Source: an uncultured Prevotellaceae bacterium (GTDB lineage Bacteria > Bacteroidota > Bacteroidia > Bacteroidales > Bacteroidaceae). From it: DNA of 64,000 nt. Below are positions 54,200 through 63,315 of the stretch, piece by piece. The translations under genes were made by a program, and so were the position numbers. Location: assembly GCA_900316985.1 (NCBI GenBank), contig ONFE01000014.1, positions 1-64,000 on the forward strand, read 5' to 3'. How positions within the stretch are numbered: the first letter of the stretch is position 1; every line of letters starts with the position of its first letter. Under the pieces are notes generated by a model that saw nothing but the letters and a program-made list of their open reading frames with translations, made no database searches and had not been told where the DNA came from.

Positions 54200-55435
54200 C
54201 TAATTTCTAACTCCCAGCTTCTTTGCAAAATACCGTACGGGATACCATACGGCAAGCCATCCTGCAGCCAGAACGGTGATGAATACGAGCAAGATGTCTT
54301 CGGGGTGAACGCTGACGGGATAGGCATTGATAATGAATGATCCTTCACTCTCGCCCATGTGGACCAGCCCGTAGGTCTGCTGAAGCCAGCAGAGCAGAAG
54401 CCCGAGCAGAATGCCGAGAATGGCACCGATGGCCGCAATCATACGTCCTTCGAAAAGGAAAATCTGAGTGATTTGTTTATCTGTGGCGCCTAAGTTGCGC
54501 AAGGTCACTACGTCGTCCTTCTTATCGATAATCAGCATGGAGAGCGAGCCGATGATGTTGAAACAGGCCACAATGAGGATAAACGTGAGGAAGATATAGG
54601 CAATGAACTTCTCTATCTTCATGATGCGGAACGTATCATCTTGCTGTTCGTAGCGGTCTTTCACCTTATATTTATCACCTGCAATCTGCTGCGCTTTTGC
54701 CTTTACGGCATCCAGGTCGCAGCCTGGTTTGATGCGCATCTCAAGAGCAGAGAGCATACCCTGTTGGTCAAATATGCTGCGGGCAAAACCGATGGAGGTC
54801 AGGATATAGTTCTTGTCATAGCGTGCCTGCTTGACCATAAAGACGGCACCTGGCGTTATCAACGAGTCTTCCACGAATCCGTCGGTGGGGTCCATCATAT
54901 CCAGTTGTCCTTCCCGTTTGGGGGCATAGATGTGCAGGTAGCCATCCCAGTCGGCAGGCATACCGAGTGTTTGCGCCAGTCGGATGCCCACGGTGCCGTA
55001 CTGTAAGTTGGCAGCATGCAGGGAGAACTGTCCATCGCCATAGAGAATCTCTTTGATATGTGTCAGTTCAGAGAAGTTGTCGTCCACTCCTTTGATCATC
55101 ACCATGGCCTGACGCCCTTTGTAGATGGCCAACGCCTGGTCTTCCACGGTCTCTGTGGCCACGTCAATCTCCGGCAGCTGGCGAATCTCCGTCAGTATCG
55201 GGTCGTCGGCAGGAGCCGTCTTCCCTTGTGTAGGAACGACTTGGAGTTGTGGGTCAAATGAGGTGAAAAGGGTTGCCACCAGGTCGTGGAACCCGTTGAA
55301 CACGGAGAGCGTCACCACCAAAGCCATTGTGGCGATGGCCACCCCCAATACGGAGATGGCGGAAATCAGGTTGATGACGTTCGTCGATTTCTTCGAGAAC
55401 AGATACCTTTTGGCGATGTAAAAAGGAAAACTCAT
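54200..55435 (-). CDS. FtsX/LolE-type ABC transporter permease
   Basis: 411 residues: IAKRYLFSKKSTNVINLISAISVLGVAIATMALVVTLSVFNGF is the first helix and typical LolC/E N-terminus. A large periplasmic domain (about 50-270) and three C-terminal helices with KKDDVVTLRNLGATDKQI follow. LolCE-type permeases release outer-membrane lipoproteins from the inner membrane with the ATPase LolD, which is not encoded here. It overlaps rbfA by 4 bp (ATGA). Confidence 0.85.
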   Translation of the reverse strand: MSFPFYIAKRYLFSKKSTNVINLISAISVLGVAIATMALVVTLSVFNGFHDLVATLFTSFDPQLQVVPTQGKTAPADDPILTEIRQLPEIDVATETVEDQALAIYKGRQAMVMIKGVDDNFSELTHIKEILYGDGQFSLHAANLQYGTVGIRLAQTLGMPADWDGYLHIYAPKREGQLDMMDPTDGFVEDSLITPGAVFMVKQARYDKNYILTSIGFARSIFDQQGMLSALEMRIKPGCDLDAVKAKAQQIAGDKYKVKDRYEQQDDTFRIMKIEKFIAYIFLTFILIVACFNIIGSLSMLIIDKKDDVVTLRNLGATDKQITQIFLFEGRMIAAIGAILGILLGLLLCWLQQTYGLVHMGESEGSFIINAYPVSVHPEDILLVFITVLAAGWLAVWYPVRYFAKKLGVRN

Positions 55436-55767
55436 TTTTTCAGCAGTTCATCGATGTGATCGATGTAGTCCAAGGAGTCGTCAATGAAGAAGCGCAGTTC
55501 CGGAATGATGCGAACCTGATTGCGGATGCGCTGGCCCAGGTCGTAGCGGATGGTCTTCACGTTCGCATTCACGTTGTTTAGAATTTCCTCTGCCTTTTCC
55601 GATGGGAACACACTCAGGTGGGCTGTGCAGATGCTGAGGTCGGGGGATATCTTTACCCGCGTCACACTCACCATCACACCATGCATCATCCGTGTCTGAC
55701 TCTGGAAAATCTGCGCCAGTTCCTTCTGCAGCAGGCGAGATATCTTTGCTTGTCTTGTCTCTTGCAT
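55432..55767 (-). CDS. rbfA: Ribosome-binding factor A
   Basis: A 111-residue KH-like protein for maturation of the 30S subunit: RQAKISRLLQKELAQIFQSQ at the start, VSVTRVKISPDLSICTAHLSVFP in the middle, and LRFFIDDSLDYIDHIDELL at the end. ATG 55767 follows a good -7 box; codons before it run into the promoter. It is translationally coupled to the permease gene. Confidence 0.93.
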   Translation of the reverse strand: MQETRQAKISRLLQKELAQIFQSQTRMMHGVMVSVTRVKISPDLSICTAHLSVFPSEKAEEILNNVNANVKTIRYDLGQRIRNQVRIIPELRFFIDDSLDYIDHIDELLKK

Positions 55768-55787
55768 AATCTTTCTTTTTTCCGTTG

Positions 55788-55795
55788 CAAAGGTA
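55788..55795 (-). promoter_or_regulatory. -7 promoter element of rbfA
   Basis: TACCTTTG on the minus strand, 20 nt before ATG 55767. Confidence 0.62.
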
Positions 55796-55952
55796 CGATT
55801 AAGCGAGCACAAATGCAAATTTTTATACCTTTTTCGGTGCTGATGCGCCATATTTGAGGCCTTTTTTCACAGATGGCGCAAAATGGCAGGGGTTGGCGCA
55901 AGCACTCTGAACGAAAAACACAAAAAGTCATTGCAGGGCGAAAATACCGCCA

Positions 55953-55960
55953 TATCTTTG
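55953..55960 (+). promoter_or_regulatory. -7 promoter element of the MACPF gene
   Basis: TATCTTTG about 230 nt before the start at 56190, giving an unusually long 5' leader. Region 55796-55952 shows TGGCGCAA repeated (about 55875 and 55893), but no gene. Confidence 0.6.
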
Positions 55961-56054
55961 CATCAGAAATCAGCGACAAAGCAACAAATAAAGCAAGCTG
56001 AAACAGATCTTTGACTTCATGACACATATAAAATAATATAAGGTAATAGAACTC

Positions 56055-56111
56055 AGCACCCACCCGGGTGCTTACCCCATCAGTTCCGCCCTTACTGAAC
56101 AGCAAAAGGGC
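56055..56111 (+). promoter_or_regulatory. Two hairpins in the long leader of the MACPF gene
   Basis: AGCACCC-ACCC-GGGTGCT (56055-56072, perfect 7 bp) and GCCCTT...AAGGGC (56088-56111). They may affect stability or translation of the mRNA; no known riboswitch is recognised. Confidence 0.5.
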
Positions 56112-56189
56112 AACCTTTAAAACATAAATAATTAATTAAAAATACAAGAGAACAACAAACAAGTATTAACAAAAAAAAATATTAAGATT

Positions 56190-58676
56190 ATGACAACAAA
56201 AAAGAATTTGGTAAAGTCGATGTTCATGAACATCCTTACCGCAGGTATTTTCGCAACTGCTCTTACAGCTTGCAGTGACGAAATCGACAACGAGGGTGCT
56301 TCCGCTCCCGCAAACACAAATAGTTCTGTATTCAGAAACCTGGAACAGTACAGCTATGCCGTCCCCGTACAGGTGAACGCACAGGGCAACTGGAAGGCTG
56401 AGATCAAATTCGAGGGTGACTACCATTTCTGTTATCTGAACCGCTCGGAAGGTCACGGCCCCGCCATGATCAAACTCTGTATGCTCGATAACTGGACGAA
56501 CGAGCGCAACAATGCACAGTTGGTTATCACCGACCTGGAGAATCCGCAGAACACCCAGATCATCACCCTCCAGCAGAAATGCAATCTGGACAACCCCCAA
56601 TATAATATGTACAAGACACGCGGCAGCGTTGACGGTGAGGAGAAGACAGAAGAAAACGCCCCCGTCAAGGACAAGGGTGACATCACCACCGCCGTAGGTT
56701 ATGGCTATAACGTGAACATGGAGCCTGGCGTGAAGGCCATCTCTAGCCGCCCCATCATAGCCCTGGAAATGCTGCGCGATGCCGGCAACGGCTATGGTCC
56801 CGTATTCCGTAAGGGCGAGTTCAAGATCAACGTGGAGAGCTATGCTGGCAGCAGCATAGGGGAAATCTCGGAGACCATGGCCAACTCTGCAAACCTGAAA
56901 TGTACCAAGAGCGGCTTCAATGCCGAGGCAAGTGTCACCTTCACGAATACGCAGAAGAGCAGTTCGGGTAACCTGTTCTGCATGACTATCGCCAACGTCA
57001 ACGTAGGCCAGGCTGTGCTCCAGGGTATCGACCGCAACAACGTACGCCACTATATGACCGAGGATGCCAAGCGCGCCATCGACGGAACGGGCAGTGCCTA
57101 TCCCTCTACCGACGCAGGCTTTAAGCAGCTCATCGAAGACTACGGCTCTCACCTCATCCTAACTACCGACCTGGGCGGACGCCTGCGCTACGGTGTCACC
57201 ATCGACAGGCAGTATTGCAGCAACACCAACGAACTGAAGGCACACGCCAGCATGGGCTACAAGAACAAACTGATGGAGGCCAACGCCAAGGCGAGCGAAG
57301 ACTACAAGAGCACCTACGAGAGCAAGAAGAGTCATATCGTAAGAAACGTCAGCGCAGCAGGCGGCGGATTCAAGGAGACCGCTGCTGTGGCCGCCAACGA
57401 CACTACCGACAACGTGAACGAATGGATCAATTCACTCGAGAACGAGGAGAACCTTGCGGTTATCAACTTCAATCAGCAAAAGTCACAGCAGTTGTGGCCG
57501 CTCTACGACCTCATTGACACCAGCACTCCTGAGGGACAGGCGCGTCACGACAAACTGATGGCATACATCGAGGATGGTACGATGGAGAACGACTTCTATG
57601 TAGGTACCGAAACCTATGCACAGGACGATGTTGTAGTCCTCAGCTTCCCCTCCGACTGGCTGCAGAAGGCTAACGGCAAGCGCAGCGACATCGGCGGTAC
57701 CCTCATCCGTGAGGCACGCTTGGACGGCAAGACAGTGGCATGGTACTGCATGGAGTACATCCCGCAGATCAGCAACGAGGGTCTGGTACCGGTGGTCTAT
57801 CCCGTCACCGACAACCGTCCCAACTTTCAGGCAGGCCGCTTCCTCGGAACCGACAGGAAGACCGCATGCGACATCAGCTGGGGCAGCAACGGCAAGGTGG
57901 TGATGTCCAACTACGCAACCGACAAGGGACAGCAGTCAACGCTCTACCTTCGCGCCAACCGTCTCTTCACCGTAAAACCCATGGGTATCGTAGAGAATGC
58001 TGAGACACGCAACATGTACCTGACAGGCAAGAAAGCTACAAGCGACTGCAACGTGACATTCGGCATCACAGGTGATGACAGAGAATGGTATTGGTCAGAA
58101 GGTTCACGAAAGTGGCGCTATAAGAACGCTGACCTGAAGGGTCTGAGCTACGACAACAACTACCAGTATCCACTGGTGAAGGTAGGCAACCAGGTGTGGA
58201 CACGCGAGAACTTCAATGGTAACGTTCCTCACGGATCAGCTTATTACGAGCGCTTTGGCTCAAGAATAGAGAACGGAGAGGCCTTCTTCACTTTCAAAAG
58301 CCTCGGCAAGGCTTCCTTCCCCGCAGGATGGCACGTAGGCCAGGCAAACGACTATCAGGGACTCATGGCAACCATGTCGAGCGACGGTGTGGATAACAAG
58401 TATGGTGAGCGCATGCAGGAGGGTGGTGCATCAGGATTCGAACTGAAGTGGACTGGATGGTATGTATTCACGATGACAACACAGGGAGTTGATGCCTTAG
58501 GACACCACAAGGAATATTGCTACCACAACTACGAGCACAAGGGCAATGGCACCGCAGCCGAATACCTGCTCCCAGGCAAGGGACATATCCGCATCAGACC
58601 AGACAAGTTCGAGGTTTGCGCCAACGAGAAACAAGATTACTGGGCCATGCAGATCCGCCTCGTGATGGATTTGTAA
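56190..58676 (+). CDS. MACPF-domain surface lipoprotein, possible Bacteroidales antimicrobial toxin
   Basis: 828 residues. The lipobox is ALTAC (lipid Cys28), then SDEIDNE, which suggests surface display. About 50-130 looks like a BACON-type domain. The MACPF domain follows, with the hallmark YGSHLILTTDLGG (318-330) and flanking amphipathic helix regions. The C-terminus (about 660-828; LVKVGNQVWTRENFNG...PAGWHVGQANDYQGLM) resembles the Fibrobacter-type FISUMP domain. Bacteroidales secreted antimicrobial proteins (BSAPs) are MACPF proteins that kill competing strains by pore formation after binding surface targets. The same role is plausible here; domestic function is also possible. It has its own promoter and terminator. 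Confidence 0.8.
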   Translation: MTTKKNLVKSMFMNILTAGIFATALTACSDEIDNEGASAPANTNSSVFRNLEQYSYAVPVQVNAQGNWKAEIKFEGDYHFCYLNRSEGHGPAMIKLCMLDNWTNERNNAQLVITDLENPQNTQIITLQQKCNLDNPQYNMYKTRGSVDGEEKTEENAPVKDKGDITTAVGYGYNVNMEPGVKAISSRPIIALEMLRDAGNGYGPVFRKGEFKINVESYAGSSIGEISETMANSANLKCTKSGFNAEASVTFTNTQKSSSGNLFCMTIANVNVGQAVLQGIDRNNVRHYMTEDAKRAIDGTGSAYPSTDAGFKQLIEDYGSHLILTTDLGGRLRYGVTIDRQYCSNTNELKAHASMGYKNKLMEANAKASEDYKSTYESKKSHIVRNVSAAGGGFKETAAVAANDTTDNVNEWINSLENEENLAVINFNQQKSQQLWPLYDLIDTSTPEGQARHDKLMAYIEDGTMENDFYVGTETYAQDDVVVLSFPSDWLQKANGKRSDIGGTLIREARLDGKTVAWYCMEYIPQISNEGLVPVVYPVTDNRPNFQAGRFLGTDRKTACDISWGSNGKVVMSNYATDKGQQSTLYLRANRLFTVKPMGIVENAETRNMYLTGKKATSDCNVTFGITGDDREWYWSEGSRKWRYKNADLKGLSYDNNYQYPLVKVGNQVWTRENFNGNVPHGSAYYERFGSRIENGEAFFTFKSLGKASFPAGWHVGQANDYQGLMATMSSDGVDNKYGERMQEGGASGFELKWTGWYVFTMTTQGVDALGHHKEYCYHNYEHKGNGTAAEYLLPGKGHIRIRPDKFEVCANEKQDYWAMQIRLVMDL

Positions 58677-58697
58677 TCTCATACTCTCATACAAAAG

Positions 58698-58727
58698 AGC
58701 TTCCCCTGACGGGAAGCTTTTTTTTTG
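58698..58727 (+). terminator. Terminator after the MACPF gene
   Basis: AGCTTCCC, loop CTGA, CGGGAAGCT, then nine T. Confidence 0.88.
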
Positions 58728-58772
58728 CCCTTTCATCGTAGGTCTGACCGCCAGTCCGGTGGCATCCTAAAA

Positions 58773-59354
58773 CTATTTCCTCTGATCTCGGGTGTAGAGG
58801 GCGCGGTATTCGGCGGGAGACATACCGATGACTTCTACCATGCGGCGCTGCATGGTGCGGATACTGAATCCAGCATCCTCTGCAATGGAGGCAATGTTGT
58901 AGTTGGGCTTGTCGCGCAGCAGACGCATGGCGGTCAGCAGACGCAGATTGTCGAGAAAGGCTTCGGGTGTGCGGTGCAGAGTCTGGTGACGAAAGAGCGT
59001 ATTCAGACGTGACACGCTGACACCCACCAGTTTGGCGAGAGCCTCGGCATCGAAGTCGGGGTCCAGGTGCAGTTCTTCTTTTTCCACCTTCAACTCGATA
59101 ATGGCCATGAGTTGAGCATCATCACGCAAGTCGGCATTCTGCATGCGCTCCACGTTGCCATTCATCATCTCGATGGCCACATCAACCCGACGGCGCATCT
59201 CCATGTCATCCTCCAGGCGTTCGGCGAGGTCTAGGTTATGACTCATCAGCCTTACGAACTGCCCGTGGGTGTAGTCCAACTGTTGCTTCAGTTCCTGGTT
59301 CTCTGCTTTCAGCCGCTCGATTTCGGCTTTGAGTTGTTTTACATCGTCGGCCAT
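58773..59354 (-). CDS. AraC-type regulator with an N-terminal coiled coil
   Basis: 193 residues. The N-terminal third is a heptad coiled coil (VKQLKAEIERLKAENQELKQQLDY); the C-terminal about 95 residues form a two-helix-turn-helix AraC domain (LAKLVGVSVSRLNTLFRHQT and IASIAEDAGFSIRTMQRRMVEVIGMSPAEYR). No ligand domain is present, so it probably takes its input from protein contacts, possibly the STAS protein encoded 4 nt upstream. ATG 59354 is preferred. It could regulate the MACPF gene next door; this is inference from position only. Confidence 0.85.
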   Translation of the reverse strand: MADDVKQLKAEIERLKAENQELKQQLDYTHGQFVRLMSHNLDLAERLEDDMEMRRRVDVAIEMMNGNVERMQNADLRDDAQLMAIIELKVEKEELHLDPDFDAEALAKLVGVSVSRLNTLFRHQTLHRTPEAFLDNLRLLTAMRLLRDKPNYNIASIAEDAGFSIRTMQRRMVEVIGMSPAEYRALYTRDQRK

Positions 59355-59358
59355 ACGC

Positions 59359-59667
59359 TTACTCCTCCGTTTCAAAGATGGTAAGGAATCCACCCATATC
59401 GAGCACTTTTTTGATGTAGTCGTCCATGTGGGAGAGGATTCGGCGGTGGCCGATGGTGCACTGGTGCTTGTAGATGTTGAGCAGCAGGCGGAGGCCGCTC
59501 GAAGAAATGTATTTCAGTTCCGAACAGTCCACTTCCACGTCATAGTTTTCTTGTTCCGTGATAGGAGCCAAAGCCTTGACAGCATCGCGGCTGGCCGTGT
59601 TGTCAAGTTCGCCGGAGATTTTGACTATCTGGCGTTCTCCTTGTTCTGTAATTGTGATATCTACCAT
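59359..59667 (-). CDS. STAS-domain anti-anti-sigma-type protein
   Basis: A 102-residue SpoIIAA/RsbV-like protein: VKISGELDNTASRDAV and the switch region LKYISSSGLRLLLNIY, whose serines are the usual phosphorylation site. In partner switching the dephosphorylated form binds a kinase or target. It lies between the SpoIIE-type phosphatase/kinase gene (13 nt) and the AraC gene (4 nt). Confidence 0.9.
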   Translation of the reverse strand: MVDITITEQGERQIVKISGELDNTASRDAVKALAPITEQENYDVEVDCSELKYISSSGLRLLLNIYKHQCTIGHRRILSHMDDYIKKVLDMGGFLTIFETEE

Positions 59668-59680
59668 TTTTTCTTGCTGT

Positions 59681-61996
59681 TTATAAGATGTTTTTTATGA
59701 TTGTGAGAATATTCCTGTCGGCTTCCCTACGGTAAGCAAGGCTGTCGCTCATCTGCCGCATGTAGTGGATGCCCAGTCCGCCAATCTTCCGTTTTTCACC
59801 TGGCAAGGTGAGGTCGGGGGGCGGCATAGCCGTGGGGTCGAACGAACTGCCGTCATCTGAAAGAACCATGCAGAGTTTTCCGTCCTGCTCCGTGGCACCA
59901 AGTATTATGTCGGAAGCACCGCTGTAATTGACGATGTTGGCTACGGCCTCTTCTACGGCCATGCGTAGGTCGCTGGTACGCTCCTCGTCCATGCCCGACC
60001 GTTTGGCTTGGCTGATGACGAAATTGCTGACGCGTGGCATCTCGTCGATGCTGACATCGAGTTTCATAGTGTCAACGATTTCTTCGCTCCCTTTATACTG
60101 TATGGCCAGCATCGTCAGGTCGTCGCTCTGCTCTGCCTCACCCACAAATGCTTTTACGGCATCATTCATGGACGTGACGACCTGCTTAGGTTCCAGTAAT
60201 TGTTCCTGCTGCAGCCGTGTGGCCACCTGCAGTGTGTGGTCATCTCCAAACATTAGTTTTTCAGTATTCTTGGCTTCCGTCAGTCCGTCGGTAAAGAGGA
60301 AAAGGGTGGTCTGCGGCAGCAGCGTGGTTTCCATAGCCGTATAGGAAGTGAACTCCAGCGAGCCTGCCGCCAAGATAGGCTTCAGTGGCAACCGGCTCAC
60401 TTCGTTGCCCATCAGCAATGGCGGTATATGGCCAGCATTACAATAGGTCAGGTGTCCGGTCTGCAGGTTGAGCACACCGATAATCATGGTGACAAACCAT
60501 CCGGCATCATTACCGTCGCACAAGGATGTGTTGATGCGGCTCATCATGCGCTCGGGGCACTGCTCCTCATTGGCGAGGGTGCGGAAGAGATTGCGGGTGA
60601 CGGTCATCAACAAGGCTGCGGGAATACCCTTTCCCGAAACATCACCTATACAGAAGTAGAGGCGGTTGTCGCGGATAAGGAAGTCGTAGAGGTCACCTCC
60701 CACCTCCTTGGCGGGTGTCATCGAGCCATAGATATCAATGTCCTCACGTTCAGGAAATGCAGGATATCTCTTAGGTATCATGGACATTTGTATATCACGG
60801 GCAATGGTGAGTTCGCTCTCCATGGAGGCTTTTTCGGCAGTTGTTTTCTTGAGTTCCTCTATGTAACTGGCCAGCGACAGTTGCATGTTGGCAAACGAGT
60901 CGCGCAACTGATAGATTTCATCATGATGGCGCAGTACGGGTAGCGGTGTACTGAAGTTGCCCTTAGCCACCTCTTCGGCACTGAAGGCCAGTGCCTGAAG
61001 GGGTTTCGTGGAGCGTCGGATGGTCAGGCGGCTGATGATATAGACTGCCAGTAATGCCAATGCCATCGCCAACACCATGATGATGCCAAAGAATATCACA
61101 GGTACCCATATCAGTCTTTTGTTGACCACAAAACCCATGGTCCATCCTGTGTTGTGCAAGTCCTCATAGAATACGTAAACCTGCTTCCCGTCAAGTTCCA
61201 CCTCTTGTTTGCCTTCCTTTTTCTTAGTGAAGTCAATGGCCGAGAACTTGTCTTTAAGAATCCGTGACTTGTCGGGATGCACGATATAGGTGCCGTCGGG
61301 GCCTACAATAAAGGTATAGGCCTTGGAACGGGCGTTCTTGTCAAGTCCCATGCGCTTGGTGTTCGCCTTTTCATCTATTTTCTGCAACTCCTGGTGTAGC
61401 CAGTCGAGCGACACATCTGCTCCGAAAACGCCCACCTTGCGCCCCTTGGCATCACGCAGGGGGATGGCATAGGTGCAGAGGGGGAGCCCTGTCCCCGTAT
61501 CGTCCATATAAGGTTCCGACCAGTAGCCGTTATCGTTCTGCAGCGCTTTCTGATACCACTCGCTTTTCAGGTAGTCGTGGACCTGGCTTCCCACCTGCTT
61601 TTGGACGATCGAGTCACCCATGCGTACGGCATAAGGCTCAAACCACCTCCCCTGACCTGGATAGTATTCCGCCTCGAAGGCCGTGAAGAATCCTGCGATG
61701 TGGGGGTGGTTGTTCAGTTCCTCTTCCAAGGTCGCATACATGGTCTCCGGTCTGGCCAATGTCTTTTCAATACCGCTGACACTGCTACAGACCGACAGTT
61801 CCACGCCATAGAGCATCTTCTCTACGATCTCGCTCTGCACGTCCATGATGCTATAGATACCATCCTCATATAGGATTTTGGTGATTCCTACAGCCACATA
61901 GTAGATAATGGCAAACATCACCGCCAGTGTAAGTATCAGGGCAAGCACGATACGGTGTGTCAATCGCTTGGAAAAAGAACGAAACTTACTGTTCAT
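59681..61996 (-). CDS. Sensor with Cache, HAMP, SpoIIE phosphatase and HATPase domains
   Basis: 771 residues in one chain. TM1 is about 14-36, an extracytoplasmic dCache sensor about 40-300 (YWSEPYMDDTGTGLPLCTYAIPL, GVFGADVSLDWL), TM2 about 318-345, then HAMP. The PP2C/SpoIIE domain (EVGGDLYDF, GDVSGKGIPAALLMT, DGLTEAKN, QSDDLTMLAIQY) is followed by an RsbW-like ATPase (RMAVEEAVANIVNYSG, IGGLGIHYMRQM). It can thus both dephosphorylate and phosphorylate the STAS partner. Bacteroidota lack the classic SigB targets, so the output is probably the AraC protein. Confidence 0.93.
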   Translation of the reverse strand: MNSKFRSFSKRLTHRIVLALILTLAVMFAIIYYVAVGITKILYEDGIYSIMDVQSEIVEKMLYGVELSVCSSVSGIEKTLARPETMYATLEEELNNHPHIAGFFTAFEAEYYPGQGRWFEPYAVRMGDSIVQKQVGSQVHDYLKSEWYQKALQNDNGYWSEPYMDDTGTGLPLCTYAIPLRDAKGRKVGVFGADVSLDWLHQELQKIDEKANTKRMGLDKNARSKAYTFIVGPDGTYIVHPDKSRILKDKFSAIDFTKKKEGKQEVELDGKQVYVFYEDLHNTGWTMGFVVNKRLIWVPVIFFGIIMVLAMALALLAVYIISRLTIRRSTKPLQALAFSAEEVAKGNFSTPLPVLRHHDEIYQLRDSFANMQLSLASYIEELKKTTAEKASMESELTIARDIQMSMIPKRYPAFPEREDIDIYGSMTPAKEVGGDLYDFLIRDNRLYFCIGDVSGKGIPAALLMTVTRNLFRTLANEEQCPERMMSRINTSLCDGNDAGWFVTMIIGVLNLQTGHLTYCNAGHIPPLLMGNEVSRLPLKPILAAGSLEFTSYTAMETTLLPQTTLFLFTDGLTEAKNTEKLMFGDDHTLQVATRLQQEQLLEPKQVVTSMNDAVKAFVGEAEQSDDLTMLAIQYKGSEEIVDTMKLDVSIDEMPRVSNFVISQAKRSGMDEERTSDLRMAVEEAVANIVNYSGASDIILGATEQDGKLCMVLSDDGSSFDPTAMPPPDLTLPGEKRKIGGLGIHYMRQMSDSLAYRREADRNILTIIKNIL

Positions 61997-62003
61997 ATCG
62001 CGG

Positions 62004-62011
62004 CAAAGATA
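62004..62011 (-). promoter_or_regulatory. -7 promoter element of the SpoIIE-STAS-AraC operon
   Basis: TATCTTTG on the minus strand ends 7 nt before ATG 61996, so the transcript should be leaderless. Confidence 0.6.
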
Positions 62012-62098
62012 CGTGTTTTATTTATAACTTCCAAACATTTCAAGTTTTTTTCGAACAACAAAACAACAATGATGGTCTCCCTTGAAAACTCTCAAGGA

Positions 62099-63304
62099 TT
62101 ACTTGATGTTTTTGTATTTGTAGAACTCGTTCACCAGACTCTTGTACCCCAACCGTTTCAGTTTGTCGTAGTCTGTCTTGTAATTGGTCTTGTTGTGTTT
62201 TCCTGTGCTCAGAAAGCGGATGTTCTGTTGGAGGTAATGGTCTATCTCCTTCAGTCCGTCGGTATGGTTGATGACGGGAAAGAACCACCTCGACCATGTG
62301 AGCGATTCCGTATCGCCGTTCTCGAAGAACACACGGTTGAAATGGTTGATGAGTCCCTTCATCGCTTTTTCGGGTTCCATGTTCTTCTTGCTGCTCCAGC
62401 GCATCAGTCTCTTCGTGGCCCGTCTGATTTTTCCCTTCATCTTCCTTTTGGTTGCTTCCGAGATGTCTATGTCGTGGCCATGACACTTGAATCCGAGGAA
62501 CTCGTAGGCTTCATCGGGCGAATAGATTCTCTCTTTGTCGGGATTCATCTTAAGTTGGTATTGCCTGAGAAACTCCGCCATCCGGCTTTTGTATTCTTCG
62601 AGCGTCTCACGGTCCTGGGCAAAGATGATGATGTCGTCTGAATAGCGGGCATAAGTGACATGGGCATCGCGGAAATACTTGTCCACGTCTTTCAGATAGA
62701 CGTTTGCCAGGAAAGGAGAGGTGGGCGTGCCTGCCATTACGCCGTGGTCTTCAAGGATGGCCTCACCATTGTAGATGACACTCTTCTTGGTCAGCATCTT
62801 TTCGAAAAAGTGGTACAAAGGCAGGTCTTCGGCCATCATTTCCGCCAATATCGGCAACAGGATTTCAATGGAAATGGAATTGAAATAATTATGGATGTCA
62901 AGTTTGTAGGCCCACATTTCCTTATCTCCGATGGCCCGTATGATGTCAAAAACGGCATCGCTGGCTTTCATGCCCCTGCGGAAGGCATAGCAGTTGGGCG
63001 CGAACCATTCATCGTAGTCATAGAGTTTGAAGGCAAGGAGTTTGAGGATGGTCATCTCTTCGGGGGCGAAACTGTAAACCACCCGTTTCTTGCCCGTCCC
63101 CATCTTGTTGACAATCTTTTTCTGGGGAATGCCCAAACCTTCTCCCTGAATAATCCTCTGCGCCAACGGAAGATACTCTTCCCGTTCCACATAAGTGTCG
63201 GCCTCGTCGAACTCATGCCAGGTGAAACGGCCTTTCATGAGTCGATAGGCAAGAAACTCTTCCCATGTTTCCTGCCGGGTCAGTTGTGTTAGGATGCTCT
63301 CCAT
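62099..63304 (-). CDS. Reverse transcriptase of uncertain class
   Basis: 401 residues from ATG 63304. Fingers/palm motifs: KMGTGKKRVVYSFAPEEM, ANCYAFRRGMKASDAV-type region, catalytic YKLDIHNYFNSI (Asp136), AGTPTSPFLANVYL (191-204; most group II intron enzymes have QGG, and diversity-generating ones SQ), and YSDDIIIF (221-228). A basic helical thumb follows, ending in a LGYKSLVNEFYKYK motif. No maturase, endonuclease, template repeat or intron structure is visible. A closed RNA structure lies immediately 5', as in retrons and some defence-associated RT systems, but the retron VTG motif was not found. Confidence 0.85.
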   Translation of the reverse strand: MESILTQLTRQETWEEFLAYRLMKGRFTWHEFDEADTYVEREEYLPLAQRIIQGEGLGIPQKKIVNKMGTGKKRVVYSFAPEEMTILKLLAFKLYDYDEWFAPNCYAFRRGMKASDAVFDIIRAIGDKEMWAYKLDIHNYFNSISIEILLPILAEMMAEDLPLYHFFEKMLTKKSVIYNGEAILEDHGVMAGTPTSPFLANVYLKDVDKYFRDAHVTYARYSDDIIIFAQDRETLEEYKSRMAEFLRQYQLKMNPDKERIYSPDEAYEFLGFKCHGHDIDISEATKRKMKGKIRRATKRLMRWSSKKNMEPEKAMKGLINHFNRVFFENGDTESLTWSRWFFPVINHTDGLKEIDHYLQQNIRFLSTGKHNKTNYKTDYDKLKRLGYKSLVNEFYKYKNIK

Positions 63305-63315
63305 GATAAAAAATG

